A stretch of DNA of 44,752 nucleotides from Pseudomonadota bacterium (GTDB lineage: Bacteria > Pseudomonadota > Gammaproteobacteria > Xanthomonadales > Xanthomonadaceae): positions 1 through 44,752 of the forward strand of contig JAEWZE010000107.1 of assembly GCA_023395465.1 (NCBI GenBank), in the 5' to 3' direction. Below, piece after piece: positions 23,349 through 32,412 of this stretch. Numbering within the stretch: the stretch's first letter is position 1; every line of letters begins with the position of its first letter. The position numbers and the translations under genes were made by a program. The notes under the pieces were generated by a model. It did not search any database and was not told where the DNA came from. It saw nothing but the letters and a program-made list of their open reading frames with translations.

Positions 23349-24128
23349 TCAGCTGCCGCCGAAGCTGCGCCGCCTGAGCCACCGGTACGCCGGGCCGGCC
23401 CAGCGCTTGGCCGGCTTCTTGAGGTTCCACAGCAGCCATTGCCGCTGTCGCGCGACGCCGGTGCCCTGTGCGAATGCCGCCGCCGCGTCCGGACCCATGC
23501 CGCGTTGCAGCGCATAACGTCCGATCAGCAGGGCCTGCCCGCGGCGGAGCACCGCGGTGGTGGGTTCCGACGTGAACAGGTAACGGATACCGCTGGCGAA
23601 GGCGGACGTGGCCACCGCCTCTGAATAGAAGCCGCCCGGGATCGAGGCGACGTCCACGGGCGCGCCCAGCACGTTGGCCAGGCGTTCGATGCTGTCGCGC
23701 CATTCGGCCGCCAGCGCATCGGCGGGCAAGCGCGAGATGTCGGCCGGATGGGTCTGCGAATGGCTGCCGATGACGTGGCCGGCCGCATGCAGCGCGCGCA
23801 GTTCGGCCTCGCTGCAGAACCCGGGCGTGCCGATCCGCGCGCCGGTGACCAGGAAATGGCCGCGCATGCCGAGGGCATCGAGGATGCGCGCGGCCGGCAC
23901 GGCGCTGGCGCCGCCGTCATCGAAGGTCAGCAGGCAGGATCCGGGCGCGAAGGCGTCGGCGGCATCCACGCGCGGAAAGCGCAGCCCGCTCGCGGCCAGG
24001 CGCGCCAGCTGGCCCTCGTATTCGCTCCACGGCAGCTTGTACGAGGCCGCTGAAGGACCGGGGAAGCCGCTGGCGTCGTCGGCGCCGTGCGCCACCACGT
24101 CGTGGTACATCAGGCTGGCGACGTTCAC
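23349..24128 (-). CDS. NodB-type polysaccharide deacetylase (1)
   Basis: 259 residues from a GTG at 24128 with GGAG 9 bases upstream; an upstream GTG at 24176 is possible. The motifs of carbohydrate esterase family 4 are visible: MYHDVV near the start, SCLLTFDDGGASAV (metal-binding Asp pair), GSHSQTHPADIS (the H-S-x-T-H metal site) and VDVASIPGGFYS. These enzymes remove N- or O-acetyl groups from sugar polymers. It is one of three deacetylases in the same operon, 52 bp downstream of the unknown membrane protein and 27 bp before the GT2 gene. Confidence 0.88.
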   Translation of the reverse strand: MNVASLMYHDVVAHGADDASGFPGPSAASYKLPWSEYEGQLARLAASGLRFPRVDAADAFAPGSCLLTFDDGGASAVPAARILDALGMRGHFLVTGARIGTPGFCSEAELRALHAAGHVIGSHSQTHPADISRLPADALAAEWRDSIERLANVLGAPVDVASIPGGFYSEAVATSAFASGIRYLFTSEPTTAVLRRGQALLIGRYALQRGMGPDAAAAFAQGTGVARQRQWLLWNLKKPAKRWAGPAYRWLRRRSFGGS

Positions 24129-24180
24129 GGCCGCGGCGCTCCGACCGCGACCCGCAGGCGCACGCCTTCGCTGCACCGGA

Positions 24181-25404
24181 TCATGGCGCGGGCGGCTCCG
24201 CAGCCGCGGCGCGGTTGGGAGGCGGCGGGAGGATGAAGTCGCGCCAGTCGTTCGGGTCGCCGCCGTGGCCGGCCTCGGCGGCCTTGACGATGTTGAAGAC
24301 CTCGCGCGAATTCACGTAGTGCAGCACGTAGCGCTCGCCGTCGTTGTAGCGCTGCTCGAGGTGGCTGAACATCGCGTCCACCGCCGGCCCGAGCACCACG
24401 TCGGCTTCCTTCTCGGGCGCGCCGTGGGTGTGGATCTTGATGAAGATCCATTCCGGGCGGCCCTCGACGTGGATGCCGGTCTCGACCCAGCCGTCGACGC
24501 GGCCGGGCGTGGGCGGGTAGTTGGCGCGGATGTCGGCGTTCTCCACCCGCGGCACGAAGCCGTGGCGGCGGTCGCGCCAGTTCAGGCCGACCGGGCCCTG
24601 CACCAGCAGCAGGTCGCCGCTTGGCGTGCCGCCTGCGCGCACCGGCACGCCGCGGTCGTGCGACTTGGGGCGCAGCGGGTCGTCGGTGGCGTAGTAGATC
24701 GAATTGATCGTGCTGGTCTGGGTGTCGCTGGGCGCCGAGGGCATGGTGAAGTCGGCGTAGCAGCCCAGTTCGCGCAGCAGGATCAGTTCGTTGTCCAGGC
24801 CGCACCAGCGCCCGTCCGGACGCGAATTGTCCAGGCACCAGTTGCCGTGGATGAAGCCGAACATGACCTCGCCGGTGTCCGGATGCCGGGGCAGGGCGCC
24901 GTGGCGCTCGTGCAGCAGCTGCTTGAAGCGGGTGATCGATTCGCGGAAGTTGGCTTCGGTGTCGTTGTCGTGGTGCAGGTGCACCTCGAGCTCGCCGTAG
25001 CCGTCGCGGCACAGCGCTTCGAGCTTGGCCAGATGCTCCTCGAGGTATTCCTCCTCGGGGTAGAAGAAGCCGTGCTGCGGCTTGCGCCCGTCGGCGTCGC
25101 GGTGGCGGTCGGCGAGCGCGCGGTAGTCGCGGCACCAGCGGTCCACGCGCGCGCGCTGGGTCTCGAGGTCGGGGCGGCCGTGCATCGGCTCGTAGTGGTC
25201 GACGAAGCAGAACATGACGTGGGTCGGCCCGGCATGGGCCGCACGCGGGCTGCGGCGCAGCCAGGCGGGCAGCCAGATCTGCATGTTGCGCGCGCGGATG
25301 AAGCGGGCCACGACCAGCGCCGGTACGGCGAGGATGGCGAGGGCGACGAGGGCGACGAGGGCGACCGTCGCGACGCTCCAGGCGAGCGTGTCCGCGCCGA
25401 TCAT
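24181..25404 (-). CDS. Unknown membrane-anchored protein of the polysaccharide operon
   Basis: 407 residues from the ATG at 25404, which overlaps the stop of the GT4 gene by ATGA. One strong N-terminal membrane segment (ATVALVALVALAILAVPALVVARFI) is followed by a long soluble domain with several His/Asp clusters: MFCFVDHYEPMHGRPD, FFYPEEEYLEEHL, VHLHHDNDTEANF, FGFIHGNWCLDNS and IKIHTHGAPEKEAD. The pattern could be a metal-dependent hydrolase, perhaps a distant NodB-like barrel, but I cannot name a family. Its place among glycosyltransferases and deacetylases suggests an envelope-facing polysaccharide modification step. Confidence 0.8.
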   Translation of the reverse strand: MIGADTLAWSVATVALVALVALAILAVPALVVARFIRARNMQIWLPAWLRRSPRAAHAGPTHVMFCFVDHYEPMHGRPDLETQRARVDRWCRDYRALADRHRDADGRKPQHGFFYPEEEYLEEHLAKLEALCRDGYGELEVHLHHDNDTEANFRESITRFKQLLHERHGALPRHPDTGEVMFGFIHGNWCLDNSRPDGRWCGLDNELILLRELGCYADFTMPSAPSDTQTSTINSIYYATDDPLRPKSHDRGVPVRAGGTPSGDLLLVQGPVGLNWRDRRHGFVPRVENADIRANYPPTPGRVDGWVETGIHVEGRPEWIFIKIHTHGAPEKEADVVLGPAVDAMFSHLEQRYNDGERYVLHYVNSREVFNIVKAAEAGHGGDPNDWRDFILPPPPNRAAAAEPPAP

Positions 25405-26600
25405 CGCGCCGCTCCCGGCACCAGCGACAGCAGCTCGCTGGCGTTGTTGCGCCAGCGCCGTTCGCGCTCGATGTAGGCGCGGGCGGCGGCGCCCACGCGC
25501 TGGCGTTCGTCGGCACGGTCGCACAGCGCGATCACGCGGTCGACGCAGGCGCCCACGTCCTTGCGCGGGAACAGCCAGCCGGTGGTGCCGGTCTCGATCA
25601 CCTCGGCCACCGGATCGTAGTCCGGCGCGACCACCGCCACGCCCATCGCCATCAGTTCGAACAGCTTCATCGGCGAACCGTACTCGTTGGAATCGGGAAG
25701 GAAGGCGTAGTCCATGCACGCGACCCACTCGGGGATCTGGTGGTGCGGCACGCGGCCGGGCAGGCGGATGCGGTCGCCGAGGCCGCGCGCTTCCACTTCG
25801 CGGCGTACGGCCGGGAGATCGGCGCCGTCGCCGATCACCAGCAGGGTCAGCTCGGGCGCCTCCTGCAGGCGGTCGATGATCGCCTCGACGAAGCCTGGCA
25901 CGCCATGCCAGCGCGCGAACACGCCCATGTGGCCGCAAACCACGCGGCCCTCCAGGCCGTGGCGGCGGCGCAGGGCGTCGCGGTCGTGCAGGTCGGGATC
26001 GAAACGTGCGTCGACCGCGTTGGGCGACACCACCGAGGGCGGCAGCTGCCCGTAATGCGCGGAAAGCAGGTCCTTGAAGTAGGTGGAGATGAACACGATC
26101 CCGGTCGCCCGGGTCATGCACCAGCCCTCGATGCGCCGCGCCAGCGACTTCAGCCACAGCGGGCGCAGGCGCTGCACCACGGCCGAATCGTTGATCTCCA
26201 GGATGATCGGGATGCCCTCGCGGCGCGCGATCCAGATCGTCATGAACAGGAACAGCGAGTAGCGCTCGTAGATGAAGTCGGGGCGATTGCGCCGGATCTC
26301 GGTGCGGATGCGCCACCAGGTGACCAGGTTGTATCCGAGCTCGGCGAACTCGAACAGCACGCCCGGCAGACGGCTGACGAGCGTTGCCAGGCGGCCCTTC
26401 CCGTCTGCCGGAGGCGGGGCCTTGGTCGCGGCCGTGGTCGTGCCGGCGTGTCCGGTCCCCGGTTCGACCTCGGGGTCGGCGCCGGGAAACGACAGCACGC
26501 GCACTTCGCATCCGAGTTCGCGCAGTGCGTTGGCCACGCCGCGGATGTGCACGCCTTCGACGCGGCGGCCCTGGGTGCGGTGGTGGTAGAGGGCCTTCAT
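25401..26600 (-). CDS. GT4-family glycosyltransferase
   Basis: 399 residues. I chose the ATG at 26600 (MKALYHHRTQGRRVEGVH), which has GAGG 6 bases upstream and overlaps the previous stop as ATGA. The GT-B fold is seen in the central TRATGIVFISTYFKDLL and in the C-terminal CGHMGVFARWHGVPGFVEAI and LPDSNEYGSPMKLFELMAMG (donor-site Glu pair). It ends in an ATGA overlap with the unknown membrane protein, so translation of the two is probably coupled. The sugar specificity is unknown. Confidence 0.9.
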   Translation of the reverse strand: MKALYHHRTQGRRVEGVHIRGVANALRELGCEVRVLSFPGADPEVEPGTGHAGTTTAATKAPPPADGKGRLATLVSRLPGVLFEFAELGYNLVTWWRIRTEIRRNRPDFIYERYSLFLFMTIWIARREGIPIILEINDSAVVQRLRPLWLKSLARRIEGWCMTRATGIVFISTYFKDLLSAHYGQLPPSVVSPNAVDARFDPDLHDRDALRRRHGLEGRVVCGHMGVFARWHGVPGFVEAIIDRLQEAPELTLLVIGDGADLPAVRREVEARGLGDRIRLPGRVPHHQIPEWVACMDYAFLPDSNEYGSPMKLFELMAMGVAVVAPDYDPVAEVIETGTTGWLFPRKDVGACVDRVIALCDRADERQRVGAAARAYIERERRWRNNASELLSLVPGAAR

Positions 26601-27250
26601 CCACGGCCTCGCGGCATGGCGCGCAGTTCGAGGCCGTTGGCGCGCCACTGCGGCAGCAGCGTCCCGAGCAGGTCCACGGTGGTCGCGTTGTCGTCGTGCA
26701 TCAGCACGGTGTCGCCCGGGCGCGGCGGGTTGGCGTGGATGTGCGCCAGCAGGGTCGGCGCCGGCAGCGGTTCGTAGTCGTGGCTGTCATAGGACCAGAG
26801 CGCGACGGTGCGGCCGGTGCGGGCGAAGTGCAACAGCAGGTTCGCCGGCAGCGCGCCGCAGGGCGGACGGAACGGATGCGTGCCGCGGCCGCTGTAGGGC
26901 GACAGCGCCGCATCGGTGCGCGCGATCTCCTCGATCTGCGCCGGCAGCGGCAGGTTCCCCATCAGCGGATGGCTCCAGGAGTGGTTGCCCAGGGCATGGC
27001 CCTCGGCCACGATCCGGCGCACGAGCTCGGGGTGTCCGTCGATCCGGTTGCCGATCAGGAAGAAGGTGGCGGTCGCGCCGTGCGCCTTGAGCAGGTCGAG
27101 CACGGCCGGGGTGAATTCCGGATGCGGGCCGTCGTCGAACGTCAGGTGCAGGGTCTTGCGGGAGCTGCGCGCACGCGTGGTCACCACGCGCGCGGGCAGG
27201 AGGCTGAGCAGGCGCGTCTTGCGGGATCGAGGTTGCACGGAGCGGTTCAC
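26597..27250 (-). CDS. NodB-type polysaccharide deacetylase (2)
   Basis: 217 residues starting at a GTG (27250) that overlaps the previous stop as GTGA; the frame is open upstream but inside the neighbouring gene. Family motifs are complete: HLTFDDGPHPEFTP (catalytic and metal Asp), GNHSWSHPLMGN (metal His pair), FRPPCGA, and DTVLMHDDN near the end. This is the classic short chitin-deacetylase layout. No signal peptide is seen, so it may act on a cytoplasmic or lipid-linked precursor. It ends with an ATGA overlap into the GT4 gene. Confidence 0.9.
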   Translation of the reverse strand: MNRSVQPRSRKTRLLSLLPARVVTTRARSSRKTLHLTFDDGPHPEFTPAVLDLLKAHGATATFFLIGNRIDGHPELVRRIVAEGHALGNHSWSHPLMGNLPLPAQIEEIARTDAALSPYSGRGTHPFRPPCGALPANLLLHFARTGRTVALWSYDSHDYEPLPAPTLLAHIHANPPRPGDTVLMHDDNATTVDLLGTLLPQWRANGLELRAMPRGRG

Positions 27251-28407
27251 TGGCGGGAAGGAGGCGTGGCGGCATCGCGCAGGATGCGGTCGAGCTGGCG
27301 GACATTGTCGTCCCAGCGGAAGCGGGCGGCGTGTTCGAGGATGCGATCGCGCGACCAGTCGCGCTGCAGCGCGTCGGCCAGGGCGCGGCCCAGCGCCTGA
27401 TGGTCGTGCGCAGGCACCAGGATACCGGCGTGCCCGGGCAGGACTTCGGGAATACCGCCGACCCGGGTCGCCACCACCGGCAGGCCGCAGGCCATGGCCT
27501 CCAGCACCACGTTGGGCACGCCCTCGTTGTGGCTGGGCAGGCTGAGCACGTCGGCCGCCTGCATCCAGATGGGCAGCTGTTCGTGCGCACGCGCGCCGGC
27601 GAGCAGCACCTGGCCGGAGATCCCCAGCTGCTGCGCGCGGCGCTCCAGCGGCGCGCCGGCCGCACCGCTGCCGACGAACGCGAGCCGCGCCCGCGGGTGG
27701 TGCGCGAGCACCGCGGGGAAGGCTTCGAGCAGGTCGACGCAACCCTTGGCTGGCTTGAGGTTGCCGACGTAGAGCACCAGCGGTGCGTCCGCCGGCAACG
27801 CGAGCGCCCGGCGCGCCGCGGCCCGGTCGCCGGGCAGGAAGCGTGCGCTGTCCACGCCGTTGTAGAGCAGGTGGACGCGACCCGGATCCACCCCCAGTTC
27901 GCGGGCCTTGCCGGCAAGCGCGTCGCTGACGGCGATCACCGCGCGCGCGCCGCGCAGCGCCGAGGCGATCTGCGGCCGGTGCAGCGGCTGGTTGGCCTGC
28001 ACGTTGAGGTCGCTGCCGTGCACCTTGACCACGTACGGCAGGCCGAGCTTGCGCGCCAGGCGCGCGGTACCGACCGCATCGGGATAGCCCCAGCTCGCCA
28101 GCAGCAGGTCGTAGCGCTGGCGCCGCAGCTGCGCCCCGCGCTGCGCCATCAGCGAGGCATACCAGGCCAGCCCGTGCAGGCTGCGGCCGATGCGTGGCGG
28201 ATACCAGAAGGTGAAGTCCGACGTGCGTGCGTGCTCGAGCACGGGCGCCTCGCCGCGCGGCCCGCGGCGTCGTTCGCGGAAATCGACCGCGACCATCACC
28301 TCAAGGTCGTGGAACGCCCCCAGCCGGTCGAACTGCTGCCGGTTGAAGCTGGCGCGCAGCGGGTCCCAGGCGGTCGGGAACAGGTTGGTCAGCGCCAGGA
28401 TCTTCAT
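27247..28407 (-). CDS. GT4-family glycosyltransferase
   Basis: 386 residues. The ATG at 28407 overlaps the previous stop as ATGA. N-terminal MKILALTNLFPTAWDPLRASFNRQQ and VVKVHGSDLNVQ are typical of teichuronic/exopolysaccharide GT4 enzymes. The C-terminal half has VLYVGNLKPAKGCVDLLEAF and SLPSHNEGVPNVVLEAMACGLP, with the E-x7-E donor site. It would act on a lipid-linked intermediate on the cytoplasmic face. The stop overlaps the deacetylase start as GTGA. Confidence 0.92.
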   Translation of the reverse strand: MKILALTNLFPTAWDPLRASFNRQQFDRLGAFHDLEVMVAVDFRERRRGPRGEAPVLEHARTSDFTFWYPPRIGRSLHGLAWYASLMAQRGAQLRRQRYDLLLASWGYPDAVGTARLARKLGLPYVVKVHGSDLNVQANQPLHRPQIASALRGARAVIAVSDALAGKARELGVDPGRVHLLYNGVDSARFLPGDRAAARRALALPADAPLVLYVGNLKPAKGCVDLLEAFPAVLAHHPRARLAFVGSGAAGAPLERRAQQLGISGQVLLAGARAHEQLPIWMQAADVLSLPSHNEGVPNVVLEAMACGLPVVATRVGGIPEVLPGHAGILVPAHDHQALGRALADALQRDWSRDRILEHAARFRWDDNVRQLDRILRDAATPPSRQ

Positions 28408-29513
28408 GCCCGCGCACCCGCGTAGGCCTCGAGGTAGCGCGAGGACATCACCTCGAAGGTGGCGTTCGACAGCAGCCAGTCGCGGCCGGCGCGGCCCATC
28501 TGCGCGGCGCGCACAGGATCGGCGAGCAGGCGCTCGAGCGCGGTCGCGAATGCGTCCGGCGAGCTCGGCGGCACCACAAGACCATTGACGCCATCCTCGA
28601 CGATCTCGGCGTTGCCGCCGACGTCGGTGGCCACGATCGGCAGGGCGCTCGCGCAGGCTTCGAGCAGGGCGATCGAGTAGCCCTCCGAAATCGACGACAT
28701 CGCGAAGATCGAGAACGCCGGCAACAGCTGCGGCACGTCGCTGCGGTCGCCGAGCAGGAACGCGCGTCCGCCGAGGCCGGCCGCGGCGATGGCGGCTTCG
28801 ATGGCGCCGCGCTCGCCGCCTTCGCCGGCGATCACCAGGGCCGCATCGTCGCGCCGGGCGCAGACCCGGGCGAACGCCGCGATCATCGTCGGCAGGTCCT
28901 TGGCCCAGTTCAGCCGCCCGACGAAGCCGACCAGCTGCGTGTCCGGCGACAGCCCGAGGCTGCAGGCAAGCTGCGCGCGCAGCTGGGGGTCGCGCTCGCG
29001 GAACGGTTCGGGATGGATGCCGTTGGGCAGCACCCGCAGCCGGTGCGTGGGCACCAGGCCGGCATCGGCCAGGCGGCGGCCGGCCGCCTCGGAGACGGCC
29101 ACCGCCACGTCGGTGCGGCGCATCGACTGGCGGAACAGCCATTCGCGCCGGCTGGCCGGGCTGGCGTCGCCCATGCCGTGGCGCGTGTTCACGACCCGGT
29201 GCAGGCCCAGTCCCAGCGAGGCGACGATGGCGTAGTAGTGCGGCAGGCCGTTGTGGCTGTGCAGCACTTCGGTGCGATGCGCGGCCAGCGCCCGGCGCAG
29301 GCGCAGCACGGCGCGCAGGTCGGCGCCATCGCGCTTGCCGCAGGCCACCACGCGGATGCCGTGTGCGGCCAGCTCGGGCGCCAGCGATCCGGCCTCGAAC
29401 AGGCATATGACCTGGCAATCGTGGCCGGCGGCGGACTGCGCCCTGGCCAGGTCGATCACCACGCGTTCCAGGCCACCACGGTTCAGGTTTTCGACCACAT
29501 GGCTGATCCTCAC
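28404..29513 (-). CDS. GT4-family glycosyltransferase
   Basis: 369 residues from a GTG (29513) that overlaps the previous stop as GTGA. The N-terminus RISHVVENLNRGGLERVVIDLA has the GG loop that binds the acceptor side. LVGFVGRLNWAKDLPTMIAAF and MSSISEGYSIALLEACASALP carry the donor-site motif. The layout resembles exosortase-locus sugar transferases with a GLE start, but the specificity is unknown. It is the fifth gene of the operon. A long upstream extension of the frame runs through the PaaK-like gene in another phase and is not real. Confidence 0.91.
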   Translation of the reverse strand: MRISHVVENLNRGGLERVVIDLARAQSAAGHDCQVICLFEAGSLAPELAAHGIRVVACGKRDGADLRAVLRLRRALAAHRTEVLHSHNGLPHYYAIVASLGLGLHRVVNTRHGMGDASPASRREWLFRQSMRRTDVAVAVSEAAGRRLADAGLVPTHRLRVLPNGIHPEPFRERDPQLRAQLACSLGLSPDTQLVGFVGRLNWAKDLPTMIAAFARVCARRDDAALVIAGEGGERGAIEAAIAAAGLGGRAFLLGDRSDVPQLLPAFSIFAMSSISEGYSIALLEACASALPIVATDVGGNAEIVEDGVNGLVVPPSSPDAFATALERLLADPVRAAQMGRAGRDWLLSNATFEVMSSRYLEAYAGARA

Positions 29514-30865
29514 GGCAGCCTCGATACAGTCACGCGCAGCTTGCCGCTCGCCGTCAGCGGGATGTCGTCGACGCGCTGCAGGTCGAGGCTGGCGTCGCTG
29601 CCGAGGACCTTGGCCAGCTCGCGCCGCACGTAGGCTTCCTGTCCCGCACCGAACTCCGGTCCGGGCACGACCTTGAGGGTGAAGCGCTCGAGGCTGTCCT
29701 GCACCACCTGGAAGCGGCGCACGCCGGCGACGTCCTTGAGCATGTGCGGGAAGAACTCGCCCGGCAGCACGCGTCCGTCCGGGGTGCGGATGGCGTCGAG
29801 CCGGCGGCCGTCGATCCGGCTCAGCCGCGGCAGGCCGCGCCGCCCGTGCGCATGCCAGGCGGACCGGCGGCTGGCGACGTCGCCGTTGACGTAGCGGATG
29901 AAGGGCATGCCCAGGTTGTGCAGGTCGGTAATGGCGAGTTCCCCGGTCTCGTTGCCGTCTCCGGCCTGTGTCGCGCCCGTCAGCTCGACCACGAGGTGGT
30001 CGGCGTTGACCAGCAGCCCCTCGCGATCCTCCGCTTCGCAGGCGATCAGCATGAACTCGCGGCAGCCGTAGGTGTTGTAGGCCTTCGCCCCCGGGAACGC
30101 CGCTTCGATGATCGGCCGCTCGAAGTCGTGCAGCGCCTCGGCGGCGCCCAGCACCGACACCACCCCGGGGATGCTGCGGCCCTGCGCGAGCAGCCATCTT
30201 GATAGACGCACAATGGGGTCGACATAGGCCACGATCACTTCGGGCCGGTAGGCGGCGATGGCGTCGGCATAGGACGCCATGTTGTCGTCGCGCATCAGGA
30301 AGCTGTTGAGCATGCGCCGGTGGTAGGCGGCGTGGTACAGCCGCTCCTTCATCTGCGCGGCGCGGCCCGGCTCGCCGACCGCGCCGCCCCAAAGGAACAG
30401 CGCACGCCGCCCCATCCTGGCGCCGGTCCAGGCGTAGCCGCGCCACATCACCGCGGCGCGGCGGTCGTTGCTCTCGCGGGTGTAGCCGAAGCGCAGCGGC
30501 TCGCCGGTGGAGCCGCCGGTGGCCTTGTACAGCAGGCCATCGCGCAGCGAACGCGCCTTGAGGTCCTCGCCGTGCGCGCGGATGTCGTCCTTGGTCAGCA
30601 CCGGCAGGCGCGCGTAGTCGTCCATCGACCGCAGATCGCCCGGCTCGAAGCCGATCGCCTCCCAGCGGCTGCGGTAGAACGGCACCTCGTGCCAGCAATG
30701 CGCGACCAGCGCCTGCAGCTTGCTCCACTGGATCGCCGCGATCTCGTCCGGCGAACGCCACTGGTTGGCCTCGTACCCTGCCAGGTGGCGCAGCATGCCG
30801 CGCCCGCGCAGCGCCTCGTAGGACGGGTACAGGACGTGGCGGAACGTGCGTTCGTACAGGCTCAT
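29510..30865 (-). CDS. PaaK/CapK-like adenylate-forming ligase
   Basis: 451 residues. ATG at 30865 overlaps the flippase stop as ATGA. The N-terminal WSKLQALVAHCWHEVPFYRSRW and the P-loop-like YKATGGSTGEPLRFGYTRES match the phenylacetate-CoA ligase/CapK family. Later come YNTYGCREFMLIACEAE, GELAITDLHNLGMPFIRY and the C-terminal lid (DDIPLTASGKLRVTVSRLP) with the catalytic Lys. CapK-like proteins in capsule loci are thought to activate an acid for attachment to the polysaccharide. The operon also has an acyl-group theme shared with the ACP and ligase genes at 39640-41394. Confidence 0.88.
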   Translation of the reverse strand: MSLYERTFRHVLYPSYEALRGRGMLRHLAGYEANQWRSPDEIAAIQWSKLQALVAHCWHEVPFYRSRWEAIGFEPGDLRSMDDYARLPVLTKDDIRAHGEDLKARSLRDGLLYKATGGSTGEPLRFGYTRESNDRRAAVMWRGYAWTGARMGRRALFLWGGAVGEPGRAAQMKERLYHAAYHRRMLNSFLMRDDNMASYADAIAAYRPEVIVAYVDPIVRLSRWLLAQGRSIPGVVSVLGAAEALHDFERPIIEAAFPGAKAYNTYGCREFMLIACEAEDREGLLVNADHLVVELTGATQAGDGNETGELAITDLHNLGMPFIRYVNGDVASRRSAWHAHGRRGLPRLSRIDGRRLDAIRTPDGRVLPGEFFPHMLKDVAGVRRFQVVQDSLERFTLKVVPGPEFGAGQEAYVRRELAKVLGSDASLDLQRVDDIPLTASGKLRVTVSRLP

Positions 30866-32412
30866 GCCGAAGCTTCCGCGCGTCGCGTCGCCCAGCCCAG
30901 CACGCGGCCCAGGAACGCCGGGCGCCCGCCGGTGAGCTGCGCGTGCAGCTGCTGGAAGTGGCGCAGGTCGGCCACGCTCCAGAACCCGAGCAGCAGGGTG
31001 CAGACCGCGTAGAGCACCGCCAGCGTTGCGCCGCCCAGCGCCAGCGTCGGCACGACCGGCAGGTGGCCCTTCACCGCCCATGCCGCTGCGGCGGCAAGCG
31101 CGGCCGCGGCCAGCACCCGGCCGATCCGGCCCCATTCCAGGCGCGCGCCGCTGTAGCGCAGCGCCAGTCCGGTCACCAGCACGCCGCTCAGGACGCTGGT
31201 CGCGCCATAGGCGACCACCGCACCGGTCAGCCCGTAGCGCTGCACCAGCACGATATCCAGCGCCAGCTTCACCAGCGAGCACGCCACCACGATGATCATC
31301 AGCGCGCGCTGCCGGTCGGCGCCCAGCAGGTAGCCCGATGCGGCCTGCGACAGCGTCGCGATGGAACCGGCCGCGAGGCAGCCGGCGAACGCGAACGCCG
31401 CCGGCGCGAACGCCTCGCCGTACAGCAGGCCGATGATCTCGTGGGCGAACACCACGCCGAATGCCACCAGCGGCGCGGCCAGTGCGCTGAGATAGGTGGT
31501 CGACATCGACAGGCGCCGGCTCACCACCTCCCGGCCCTGGGCCAGGGCATTGGCCATCATCGGCAGCAGCAGCGCCCCGAACACGCCCGGCACCAGCAGC
31601 AGTGCGCCGCTGGAGAGCTGGAAGGCGACCTTGAACTGCCCTGCCGAGGCCGACGTATCGAACAGGGTCAGGAACAGCACCTCGACCTCGCTGGCGGTGA
31701 TGAAGCTGACCGCCACGCTGACCGCCACCAGCGCCGTGTAGCTGCGCAGGCGCCGCCGCGTGTCCGCGTCGAGCGGCTCACGCGCGGCGGCCGGCGGCAG
31801 GAGCGGCGCGACCTGGCGGCGCGAGATCCACCAGAACACGAAGCTCGACACGGTGAACGTGCCCAGGAACCACTCCATCGGTCCGTCCAGCCACCACACC
31901 AGCAGGATCAGCAGCAGGTTCAGCGGCGCCACGATCACCGCGATCGCGGCGGTGGCGCGGAAGTTCTCGTAACCCTTGGCGATGCCCACGTTGAGCATGT
32001 ACGAGGCGCGCAGCGCGGTGGTGACCAGCAGGATCAACAACAGCAGGCCATGGTCGAAGCCCGGCATCAGCCGCTGGCCCTGCAGCAGGAACAGCGCCGT
32101 GCCGCCCAGCAGCACCACAGCCAGGAAGCCGCCCTGCACGCGCCATGCCCAGGCCAGCAGCGAGCGGATCTGCGACTCGCGCCCGGCGCCGCGCAGTTCG
32201 GCGACGAACTTGATCACCGCGCTGGCCACGCCGGAGTTGGTGATCACCACGCCGGTGGCGACCAGCCAGATCACCAGGCTGTAGGCGCCGAAATCCGCCG
32301 GCCCCAGGTGCCGGGCGATGACGATCGAGGTCAGCATGCCGAGGAAGTACTCGGTGTAGATGCCCACCGAGGAGAACAGCGTGTTGCGGATGACCTGGCC
32401 GCGGGTGTTCAT
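30862..32412 (-). CDS. Wzx-like polysaccharide flippase
   Basis: 516 residues with about 12-14 hydrophobic segments, starting MNTRGQVIRNTLFSSVGIYTEYFLGM. That start, with HLGPADFGAYSLVIWL just after, is typical of the MOP superfamily polysaccharide transporters. Such a protein moves lipid-linked repeat units across the inner membrane for assembly outside. ATG at 32412 overlaps the stop of the polymerase-like gene as ATGA, and its own stop overlaps the PaaK-like start in the same way. Substrate specificity is set by the repeat unit and cannot be read. Confidence 0.92.
   Translation of the reverse strand: MNTRGQVIRNTLFSSVGIYTEYFLGMLTSIVIARHLGPADFGAYSLVIWLVATGVVITNSGVASAVIKFVAELRGAGRESQIRSLLAWAWRVQGGFLAVVLLGGTALFLLQGQRLMPGFDHGLLLLILLVTTALRASYMLNVGIAKGYENFRATAAIAVIVAPLNLLLILLVWWLDGPMEWFLGTFTVSSFVFWWISRRQVAPLLPPAAAREPLDADTRRRLRSYTALVAVSVAVSFITASEVEVLFLTLFDTSASAGQFKVAFQLSSGALLLVPGVFGALLLPMMANALAQGREVVSRRLSMSTTYLSALAAPLVAFGVVFAHEIIGLLYGEAFAPAAFAFAGCLAAGSIATLSQAASGYLLGADRQRALMIIVVACSLVKLALDIVLVQRYGLTGAVVAYGATSVLSGVLVTGLALRYSGARLEWGRIGRVLAAAALAAAAAWAVKGHLPVVPTLALGGATLAVLYAVCTLLLGFWSVADLRHFQQLHAQLTGGRPAFLGRVLGWATRRAEASA

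Noticed and set aside
27251..29418. Long N-terminal extensions of the GT4 and deacetylase frames in the minus-strand operon
   Set aside because: They run through neighbouring genes in another phase. Family starts and ATGA/GTGA overlaps fix the real starts.
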